From positions 1 to 6,254 of the forward strand of contig CAIWHI010000580.1 of assembly GCA_903912435.1 (NCBI GenBank): DNA of 6,254 nt, read 5' to 3'. The position numbers were made by a program, and so were the translations under genes. Under the pieces are notes generated by a model, which was not told the DNA's origin, did not search any database, and saw only the letters and a list, made by a program, of their open reading frames with translations. The DNA comes from an uncultured Bacteroidota bacterium (GTDB lineage: Bacteria > Bacteroidota > Bacteroidia > Chitinophagales > Chitinophagaceae). Positions 1 to 5,319 of this stretch are shown here, piece by piece. Positions within the stretch are counted from its first letter, which is position 1. The number at the start of each line of letters is the position of its first letter.

Positions 1-2554
1 CCTTGATACTTCTAAAACACTATTAGCCCATGCCACCGATTCCATCAACCTCAACGACAGTATGAAAAAAGATGCTGCCGGAAGAAAAGCCGATACATCT
101 AAACGCAGCCGACTGGAAGGTGAACTGGGAATTAAAATCTCCAAAGATGCTATGAATGCTATAATCACTGCTGATGCCACTGACTCGGCGGTGATGGATA
201 TGCAGAATTACCAGTTCTACCTGTATAGAAAGGCAAAGGTAAATTATGAAGATAAAGAGGTAGTGGCAGGCCAGGTAAGTTTCAATCAAGGTAATAATAC
301 GATTGCTGCTGCACCCTATATCTACGAAAAAGACACAGCAGCCCAAAAACAGTCCTTCACCCAGGGCAAAGAGAAATTTACCTACGACTCTATGCTCTAT
401 AACATTAAAACACAAAGAGCCATCGTGCGCAATGTGCACTCACAATACGGTGATGGCTATGTGCATAGTGAACAAATAAAACGAAACCCCGATCAGACAA
501 TTTATGGGTACCATAGTATCTATACTACCTGTGCGCTTGACACACCACACTTTGGCATTTTTGCTACCAGAATAAAAGTAATACCAGGCAAACTTATTGT
601 TTCAGGCCCTGCCAATCTGCAAATTGAAGGCATCCCTACCCCATTCTGGCTACCTTTTGGGATATTCCCAACTACCGAAAAACAAAAATCAGGCTTTATC
701 CTGCCTACCTATTCTATTGAGGCTGCACGTGGTCTTGGCCTATTAAATGGAGGTTACTACTTCTACCTTAATGACCATGCCGACCTGCTTGCCCAGGCTA
801 ATATATATACCAAGGGTAGCTATTCACTTAACACCCAGGCCGACTACCGCTCTATGTACCATTATAGTGGGCAGTTCCAACTAGCCTATGCCTATAATAA
901 GACCGGGGAAGACTTTGAACCAAATGCCTCTATTACCAAAGATTACCGCATTAACTGGAGCCATACCAGCGATGCCAAGGCTGTGCCTGGACAAAGCTTT
1001 AGTGCACATGTGGATGCCGGTACTTCAACCTATTATTCGGTGAATAGTCTGGACATAAATAAGCAACTGCAAAACCAATACCAGTCGAACATCACCTATG
1101 CTAAAAACTGGCAGGGCAAACCATATAGCCTTACCATAAGTGCCCTCTATAATCAGAATGTCCTGCTCAAACAAACCAATGTAACCCTGCCTGATGTGAA
1201 TTTCCATGTAGCCCAAATCAACCCTTTCCAAAACAAATCGAGGGTGGGCAGCAAATGGTACGATAAAATCACTGCGAGCTATTCTACCGAAATGCTGAAT
1301 AGAACCACTTTTTATGACAGCACTTTTAGCTTTGCTAATCAATCATTAAGCAAATTTCAATCAGGGATGCACCATTCTATACCAGTTAGTGCATCATATA
1401 CAGTAATGAGATATATCAATATGTCGTTCAGTGTGAATTACAATGAATACTGGCTCACAGATAGGATTTACCAGCATTATAACGATGCCGATAAAAAACT
1501 GGACTCAAATGAGACCCACGGATTCTACACTGCACGTGATTTCAATGCCGGGGTTAGTTTCTCCACCCGTATCTATGGTATGAAACTCTTTAAGCATAGT
1601 GCCCTGCGCGGTATCAGGCATGTGCTTACGCCATCAGTCGGCCTAAGTTACCATCCTGATTTTGGGGCATCACCATTCAATTACTATTATCAGGCCAGGC
1701 TGGATAGTTCACAGAGGCTTACTTATCTCTCACCCTACACAACCTCCATAGTGGGCATACCACCATTAGGTAAATCTGGTGCTGTGAATTTCGGGTTGAA
1801 TAATAACCTACAGATTAAGGTAAGGTCGGCTAAAGATACAGTATCTGGATATAAAAATATTACACTTATTGATGCCCTCGGGGTAAATGCATCCTATAAT
1901 CCGGCGGTAGATTCATTCAGGTGGAGTACGGTAGGTGTCAATTTCAGAACCAACATTCTCGACAAAATCAATGTTAGTTCCAATGCTACCTTCGACCCAT
2001 ATGCCAGGGACTACAATTATGGCCGCCGCACTTCTGAACTGATGTTGGATAAGGGATATGGATTAGCAAGATTCACAGGGGCATCAATGGCACTGGGAAC
2101 TAATTTCCATTCCAAACCAGCCAGTGGCGACAAGGATAGAACCAATAGTGAAGAGTATGCCCGCATAGTGCGCAGTGCCGGCTATAATGACTATGTAGAC
2201 TTCAATGTACCATGGAGTTTCAATGTTAGCTATTCGCTCAATGCCGCAAACAATTTCTCTACTTTTTCGCATAACGACACCATAATTATCAACCATACCT
2301 TAACCATGCAAGGCGAGGTGCAACTTACAAAACGTTGGAAAGTGACTCTAAGCAGTGGATACAACTTCAACTCAAAAGAATTAAGCTCCACCTCTATTGA
2401 TATTTACCGCGACCTGCATTGCTGGGCTATGCATATGCAAACCATCCCCTTCGGCCCAAGGAAGAGCTTCAATTTTACCCTTAATGTAAAATCTGCTGTG
2501 CTCCAAGACCTCAAATTGCAGCGGAGAAGGGATTATAGGGATTCGCCGTATTAG
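1..2554 (+). CDS. lptD: LPS-assembly outer-membrane protein LptD (5'-truncated by window edge)
   Basis: LptD is the outer-membrane barrel that, with the lipoprotein LptE, receives LPS from the periplasmic Lpt bridge and inserts it into the outer leaflet. The frame is open from base 2 with no stop, so the ATG at 62 is an internal Met and the true start with its signal peptide lies outside the window; about 850 residues are visible. Numbering from Met62: an OstA-like N-terminal domain covers about 45-140 (YRKAKVNYEDKEVVAG), followed by the Bacteroidota LptD hallmarks YTTCALDTPHF (154-164) and GIPTPFWLPFGIFP (190-203). The remainder consists of alternating aromatic/polar strands typical of a large barrel, including GMHHSIPVSA and RGIRHVLTPSVGLSYHPDF. 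It ends with RDLHCWAM (784-791), a last strand and a basic tail (LQRRRDYRDSPY), then TAG, as in relatives, so the 3' end appears natural. Only two cysteines are visible (157 and 787). Family recognition is from memory, but the match is strong. Confidence 0.93.
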   Translation, partial: LDTSKTLLAHATDSINLNDSMKKDAAGRKADTSKRSRLEGELGIKISKDAMNAIITADATDSAVMDMQNYQFYLYRKAKVNYEDKEVVAGQVSFNQGNNTIAAAPYIYEKDTAAQKQSFTQGKEKFTYDSMLYNIKTQRAIVRNVHSQYGDGYVHSEQIKRNPDQTIYGYHSIYTTCALDTPHFGIFATRIKVIPGKLIVSGPANLQIEGIPTPFWLPFGIFPTTEKQKSGFILPTYSIEAARGLGLLNGGYYFYLNDHADLLAQANIYTKGSYSLNTQADYRSMYHYSGQFQLAYAYNKTGEDFEPNASITKDYRINWSHTSDAKAVPGQSFSAHVDAGTSTYYSVNSLDINKQLQNQYQSNITYAKNWQGKPYSLTISALYNQNVLLKQTNVTLPDVNFHVAQINPFQNKSRVGSKWYDKITASYSTEMLNRTTFYDSTFSFANQSLSKFQSGMHHSIPVSASYTVMRYINMSFSVNYNEYWLTDRIYQHYNDADKKLDSNETHGFYTARDFNAGVSFSTRIYGMKLFKHSALRGIRHVLTPSVGLSYHPDFGASPFNYYYQARLDSSQRLTYLSPYTTSIVGIPPLGKSGAVNFGLNNNLQIKVRSAKDTVSGYKNITLIDALGVNASYNPAVDSFRWSTVGVNFRTNILDKINVSSNATFDPYARDYNYGRRTSELMLDKGYGLARFTGASMALGTNFHSKPASGDKDRTNSEEYARIVRSAGYNDYVDFNVPWSFNVSYSLNAANNFSTFSHNDTIIINHTLTMQGEVQLTKRWKVTLSSGYNFNSKELSSTSIDIYRDLHCWAMHMQTIPFGPRKSFNFTLNVKSAVLQDLKLQRRRDYRDSPY

Positions 2555-2564
2555 GGGGGAGACG

Positions 2565-2625
2565 AGGACAGATTTCGAACTTTTTGTGGTGGATATGAGG
2601 GTTATACTTAATTTCAAACTGTCCT
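2565..2625. repeat. Imperfect inverted repeat downstream of lptD
   Basis: AGGACAG at 2565-2571 is complementary to CTGTCCT at 2619-2625, and flanking bases extend the similarity imperfectly (GATTTCGAA against TTTCAAAC). The separation is 47 bases and no T-run follows directly. It lies 10 bases past the lptD stop and could be a weak transcript-end structure or the edge of an inserted segment carrying the decayed gene. Chance is also possible. Confidence 0.25.
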
Positions 2626-2685
2626 TGTTTCTATTACCAAATTAACATCCTCTTTGATTTTCACTTATTTCCGAAACACCAGAAC

Positions 2686-3251
2686 ATGGATGCCAAGGAT
2701 TTAAAAAAGTTGCATAACAAGGTAATTACTCGCATAGCTATTGGTTTGGGAATAGAACAGAAGGATGATTATTTATGTTATTGTTCAGGAATTAACTAGA
2801 TCCGGCCTGGATTACAATATTCTATATACAAGAGCAATCAAGGTACATTAACTTGGGGTTTGTGTCTAAATTATGTTGCATTAATCTCTGGGAATACCTT
2901 GAAATTTTGCAGAACAGAAAAGAGTTTTAAATTTCATTCATTCGAGTAGGCAAAAGAATTCTTTTACTCATATTCTGGCAGCAAAATGACAATGGTGTCG
3001 TGGAGCATTCAGACATAAAAAGATCAATGAAAGCGTTACAAAACTTAGTTAAGCATTATGTCCCAAAAATTCGGCATTGGCTTGAAACCGTAAAAAGTAC
3101 TGACCAGATAATTAAATGCGTAGAATTGCAAATAAACCAAGCCAAACAGTACAAACTTCATTATAAATATGCTAAATACATATTTCCATTCCTATATGCT
3201 AAACAGCATATAGGTTATAAGGCGGTAGAACCATTTGAGGCGTTAAATTAA
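2686..3251 (+). pseudogene. Decayed hypothetical gene (two in-frame TAGs plus a frameshift)
   Basis: From ATG 2686 one frame reads MDAKDLKKLHNKVITRIAIG and continues to a TAG at 2797-2799. Beyond it the same frame carries protein-like sequence (YSIYKSNQGTLTWGLCLNY, then TLKFCRTEKSFKFHSFE), a second TAG at 2947-2949, and AKEFFYSYSGSKMTMVSW. Near 2985-3015 the coding signal moves to another frame, as if one base were lost, and continues as EHSDIKRSMKALQNLVKHYV to a TAA at 3249-3251. Joined, this is about 188 residues: an N-terminal helix, beta-rich middle and helical C-terminus (KLHYKYAKYIFPFLYAKQ, faintly TPR-like). The apparent GTG start at 3000 is therefore probably not a real start. The N-terminal layout (M-D-A-K-x-L-K-K, then a Y/C-rich strand) weakly recalls DUF4304, sometimes linked to immunity proteins; that assignment is a guess. 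The DNA is more AT-rich than lptD. That it was once one gene is well supported; its function is unknown. Confidence 0.75.
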
Positions 3252-3486
3252 GCTATTTAATAATAGAGAGTTAGTGCAATTATTATTATATTTTTGGTTA
3301 ATGAAGAACTCATTTTGAAAATTCTTTCCATAAATTTTTTTTTAACTATTTACGAATTATTAGTTTATATGCATTATTTTCACTACTATTTTGGGTATTG
3401 CTATAAGCAATACTGAAAAGGTATCGGTGCGAACAAATAGTTATACCCTCAGGGGTCAAATATTGTAACAATTACTTACTTTTATA
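3252..3486. other. AT-rich intergenic spacer
   Basis: This spacer separates the decayed gene from the lipoprotein gene and must hold the promoter for the lipoprotein/barrel pair if that pair has its own. It contains a nine-T run (3335-3343), a perfect short palindrome (3395-3413), and TATTTTTG at 3289-3296. The last fits the Bacteroidota -7 consensus TAnnTTTG but has no matching -33 box at the usual spacing and lies about 195 bases before the start codon, so I do not call it a promoter. No credible ORF or structured RNA was seen. Confidence 0.5.
3395..3413. repeat. Perfect 8-bp palindrome upstream of the lipoprotein gene
   Basis: GTATTGCT, then ATA, then AGCAATAC form an uninterrupted 8-bp inverted repeat with a 3-base spacer. 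It sits 77 bases before the ATG at 3490. No T-run follows on the + strand (TGAAAAGG), which argues against a simple intrinsic terminator. The size and position would suit an operator for a dimeric regulator or a 5'-UTR hairpin. No partner regulator gene lies in the window. Confidence 0.45.
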
Positions 3487-3489
3487 TTG

Positions 3490-4077
3490 ATGTATCCCAA
3501 TTTTAGATCAACAATTGCTCTCCAGGTTTTTTCAGGTCTTCTACTTATTGCCATAGGCTGCGGAAAATATAGCCAGTATACTGCAAAAATAGTTGGGGCA
3601 AGGTTGGCTAATGCCAATAATAGTGGTAAGGTGCCTTATGCTATGGGTAATGGAGCTACTATAAAAGCAAATACATATGCAATAGCACTTTACCTGCAGT
3701 CGGTTATTTACAAAAAAGACGGCAATAAAGATGTACAAGGCGAAACCACCTTTGGCTTATCTAATAACGCAACAGGGGTCATTATCGTAACCCTTACAGA
3801 TTTTAATGCACGCCATAGCACAGGGGCAGATATGGCAGATTGCTTTGCTTTTGTAAATGACACCCTGGCCTATCAGTTGCACCCCATGGATTCGTCTGTT
3901 TTTTCTGCAAAATGGACCTTTCATAATAGTCCCTCGCCCACTGATACTTTCTATTCCAATAACTACTTTATATTGATGCAACCACCAGACGCACCAGGAA
4001 ATTACCGTTTCGCTGTTAACGTAAATTTTGCTGATTCCACTCAATTTAATGACACCCTGAATGTTTATCTGAAATGA
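3490..4077 (+). CDS. Putative envelope lipoprotein, DUF5034-like
   Basis: The protein has 195 residues. I prefer the ATG at 3490 to the TTG one codon upstream. Residues 1-24 form a lipoprotein signal: Arg6, a hydrophobic stretch (IALQVFSGLLLIAIG), and the lipobox AIGC with Cys24 as the expected lipidated residue. The following residues, GKYSQ, do not resemble the acidic surface-export signal described for some Bacteroidota lipoproteins, so a periplasm-facing position is possible. The mature part is beta-rich. Residues 99-121 (IIVTLTDFNARHSTGADMADCF) and the end (FILMQPPDAPGNYRFAVNVNF, then DTLNVYL) match my memory of DUF5034 lipoproteins, which have a 'DFdxxHpaGsdl' segment and close with a PP...G.Y.F.V strand. 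The function of that family is unknown. The stop overlaps the next gene's start (ATGA), so the two products are probably made together and may work together. I am confident that it is a lipoprotein and only moderately confident of the family. Confidence 0.75.
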   Translation: MYPNFRSTIALQVFSGLLLIAIGCGKYSQYTAKIVGARLANANNSGKVPYAMGNGATIKANTYAIALYLQSVIYKKDGNKDVQGETTFGLSNNATGVIIVTLTDFNARHSTGADMADCFAFVNDTLAYQLHPMDSSVFSAKWTFHNSPSPTDTFYSNNYFILMQPPDAPGNYRFAVNVNFADSTQFNDTLNVYLK

Positions 4078-4964
4078 AAAAGTTGGCTATACTTTTTTTC
4101 CTAATTTACCCGCTTCTTGCTTTTAGCCAGGAAAAAAAGCCTGTTGTCAAAGATATTTGGAAAAAAAGATGGTTCAATCAAAATTTTACCGTTGAATTAC
4201 CTGTTTTCCTGGGTTTTGAGCTGCACCGTAACATAGGGAATACTGTAACAGGCAATATTGCTTCCGGTATTTTAAACCAGGGATACTGGGATTGGGGGTT
4301 TGCTGGTTTTGGACTGGGTGTGCAGTCGCAGGGCAGGATGCTGGGAATAGCATGGCAGGATAGGGCCGGGGTAGAAGTTGGTATATCTTTTTATCGGAAG
4401 CAAATTGATTTTGAGCCTTATTATCAGCAGTTTGCTGTGGCAAATCCGGGTTATTATGTTAGCGGAATCCAACCCTGGGATAAATCTTATGGCATCCATG
4501 ACAACAAAATGGATATGCAGTTTTTCTCAGGTTTTAATTGGGGCGTGTATTATAATTTCCCGATAGGCAGGTTTTATCTTCAGCCACATATTAATGCAAG
4601 CTTTAAGAATTGGTATTTATCTGATGCAACCGCATATACCACATCTACCTACAAACAACAAGGCAGTAACAATACCCTGGATTCACATATATCTACTACA
4701 TTATTGCCCAACAAAGGGGCATGGTTCGTACAGCTTTGGTTAATTAGCCGGCCAAAGCAAGGGGAAGATTTCTTTATTAAGCATGTCAATTTCGAATACG
4801 CATTCAGGGTGCTAGCCGGAGTTATACCTTATAATTATGTAGATACCATTACTACAAAACCCTATAATCAACCCATGACGCAGCAGATCATACCCGGCAT
4901 AGGAAGTCAGTTCTATTTTAACGTCGGTTTTTTGCTTACCGGTGTCCGTTTACTAAATAAATAA
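4074..4964 (+). CDS. Secreted protein, probable outer-membrane beta-barrel of unknown function
   Basis: The protein has 296 residues. The ATG at 4074 overlaps the lipoprotein stop by four bases (ATGA), a usual sign of translational coupling, which supports this start. It has a classical signal peptide: MKK, a hydrophobic core (LAILFFLIYPLLAF) and likely cleavage between Ser18 and Gln19, the 'FSQ' type common in Bacteroidota. The mature part starts with a basic linker (KKPVVKDIWKKRW) and then shows repeated alternating polar/aromatic strands, such as NFTVELPVFLGFELH, FAGFGLGVQSQGRMLGIAW, QFFSGFNWGVYYNFPIGRFY and LQPHINASFKNWYL. It ends with SQFYFNVGFLLTGVRLLNK, like a final barrel strand plus a short tail. 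I do not recognise a named family, and no catalytic motif or TonB-plug domain is visible. A small barrel of perhaps 10-14 strands is inferred from strand spacing. Its coupled lipoprotein could be a plug, chaperone or partner. Confidence 0.7.
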   Translation: MKKLAILFFLIYPLLAFSQEKKPVVKDIWKKRWFNQNFTVELPVFLGFELHRNIGNTVTGNIASGILNQGYWDWGFAGFGLGVQSQGRMLGIAWQDRAGVEVGISFYRKQIDFEPYYQQFAVANPGYYVSGIQPWDKSYGIHDNKMDMQFFSGFNWGVYYNFPIGRFYLQPHINASFKNWYLSDATAYTTSTYKQQGSNNTLDSHISTTLLPNKGAWFVQLWLISRPKQGEDFFIKHVNFEYAFRVLAGVIPYNYVDTITTKPYNQPMTQQIIPGIGSQFYFNVGFLLTGVRLLNK

Positions 4965-4999
4965 GTTGGGAGCTATAATTGAAAAAGACACCCCCAACT
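4964..4999 (+). repeat. Inverted repeat at the end of the barrel gene
   Basis: AGTTGGG (4964-4970), which begins on the last base of the stop codon, pairs perfectly with CCCAACT (4993-4999) across a 22-base loop. It is the first structure met by a transcript leaving the lipoprotein/barrel pair. There is no T-run after it, so it is at best a weak terminator or a 3'-end stabilising hairpin. Confidence 0.35.
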
Positions 5000-5069
5000 A
5001 TTCATTGAAAGGATAAGCGACATTTCACTTACATAATTTTACCTATAGATTATTTATCTGCTCTAAAAT

Positions 5070-5099
5070 CAAAAAAACCGCTTTTTAATCGTTTTTTTG
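5070..5099. terminator. A/T-tract hairpin, possible bidirectional terminator
   Basis: CAAAAAAAC (5070-5078) and GTTTTTTTG (5091-5099) form a 9-bp stem around a 12-base loop, with a T-run on the + strand and, by symmetry, on the - strand. The stem is almost all A:T, so it is thermodynamically weak. It resembles an intrinsic terminator whose U-tract is part of the stem, and it abuts the next hairpin at 5100. Confidence 0.4.
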
Positions 5100-5116
5100 G
5101 GAGTAAGATTTACTCC
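5100..5116. repeat. Perfect 7-bp palindrome GGAGTAA-GAT-TTACTCC
   Basis: The two 7-base arms are fully complementary with a 3-base spacer. It directly follows the A/T-tract hairpin, so the two form a tandem. No T-run follows. It may contribute to a composite terminator or be a protein-binding palindrome; nothing in the sequence decides between these. Confidence 0.4.
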
Positions 5117-5175
5117 AACTAATTTTGGAAGTACTATTTTCTACTCTTATATTATTGTTACATCAAAGATAAGCG

Positions 5176-5205
5176 CTGCTCCCAGGGAGCAGTTTCCCTT
5201 TTATT
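5176..5205 (+). terminator. Probable intrinsic terminator of the lipoprotein/barrel unit
   Basis: CTGCTCC (5176-5182) pairs with GGAGCAG (5186-5192) around a CAG loop, giving a compact GC-rich 7-bp stem. It is followed at 5193-5205 by a pyrimidine-rich tract, TTTCCCTTTTATT. This is the best-formed + strand intrinsic-terminator shape in the gap, though it sits about 210 bases after the barrel gene's stop and its T-tract is broken by three Cs. Confidence 0.5.
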
Positions 5206-5215
5206 AATACATTTC

Positions 5216-5256
5216 TACAAAGTGAGTTTGCCCCGCTGGGGCAAACTCACTTTGTA
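5216..5256. terminator. Perfect 19-bp stem hairpin, likely bidirectional terminator
   Basis: TACAAAGTGAGTTTGCCCC (5216-5234), loop GCT (5235-5237), then an exact 19-base reverse complement (5238-5256). The stem has a G/C-rich tip and an A/T-rich base. It ends 63 bases before the stop codon of the - strand glycosyltransferase, so it falls in that gene's 3' region, and it is also downstream of the + strand barrel gene. On the + strand it is followed by AAGTTTTG; on the - strand there is no clear T-run. The position between convergent genes favours termination or 3'-end protection. A dispersed palindromic repeat is the main alternative. Confidence 0.6.
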
Positions 5257-5319
5257 AAGTTTTGCCGTCTCAATTTACCATAAAAATGGACTAAAATTTC
5301 ATCCAATTAAATCCACCCT

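Larger units (their letters stand above)
4965..5319. other. Hairpin-rich gap between convergent genes
   Basis: This 355-base non-coding stretch separates the + strand barrel gene from the - strand glycosyltransferase, which converge on it. No credible ORF was seen on either strand. It contains a series of inverted repeats, at 4964-4999, 5070-5099, 5100-5116, 5176-5192 and 5216-5256, in otherwise AT-rich DNA. A short imperfect direct repeat, AAAG(G)ATAAGCG, occurs at 5008-5019 and 5165-5175. Bidirectional transcription termination is the simplest reading; a small RNA or dispersed repeat element is possible but not shown. Confidence 0.6.

Noticed and set aside
23..439. Antisense reading frame of 138 codons opposite lptD, and similar frames opposite or within the other genes
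   Set aside because: They overlap well-supported coding sequence in other frames, have no recognisable protein features, and look like by-products of the real genes' codon use.
2797..2949. Two in-frame TAG codons as possible amber recoding
   Set aside because: lptD and the glycosyltransferase both end with TAG at natural C-termini, so TAG acts as an ordinary stop here, and the same gene also has a frameshift. Decay explains all three lesions.
3000..3251. Free-standing 83-residue gene with a GTG start
   Set aside because: The frame is already open from 2931, upstream of the GTG, and the neighbouring frame supplies the missing N-terminal protein, so it reads as the tail of a broken gene.
3289..3296. 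TATTTTTG as a Bacteroidota -7 promoter element
   Set aside because: It matches TAnnTTTG, but no TTTG/TTG -33 box lies at the usual spacing and it is far from the start codon; in AT-rich DNA such a match is expected by chance.
4378..4566. 62-codon frame inside the barrel gene with a hydrophobic start
   Set aside because: It is fully nested in a well-supported gene, has no own upstream signal, and its hydrophobicity follows from the barrel codons read out of frame.
5008..5175. AAAG(G)ATAAGCG direct repeat at 5008-5019 and 5165-5175
   Set aside because: There are only two short imperfect copies, with no regular spacing or third copy, so this is not a CRISPR-like or iteron array.
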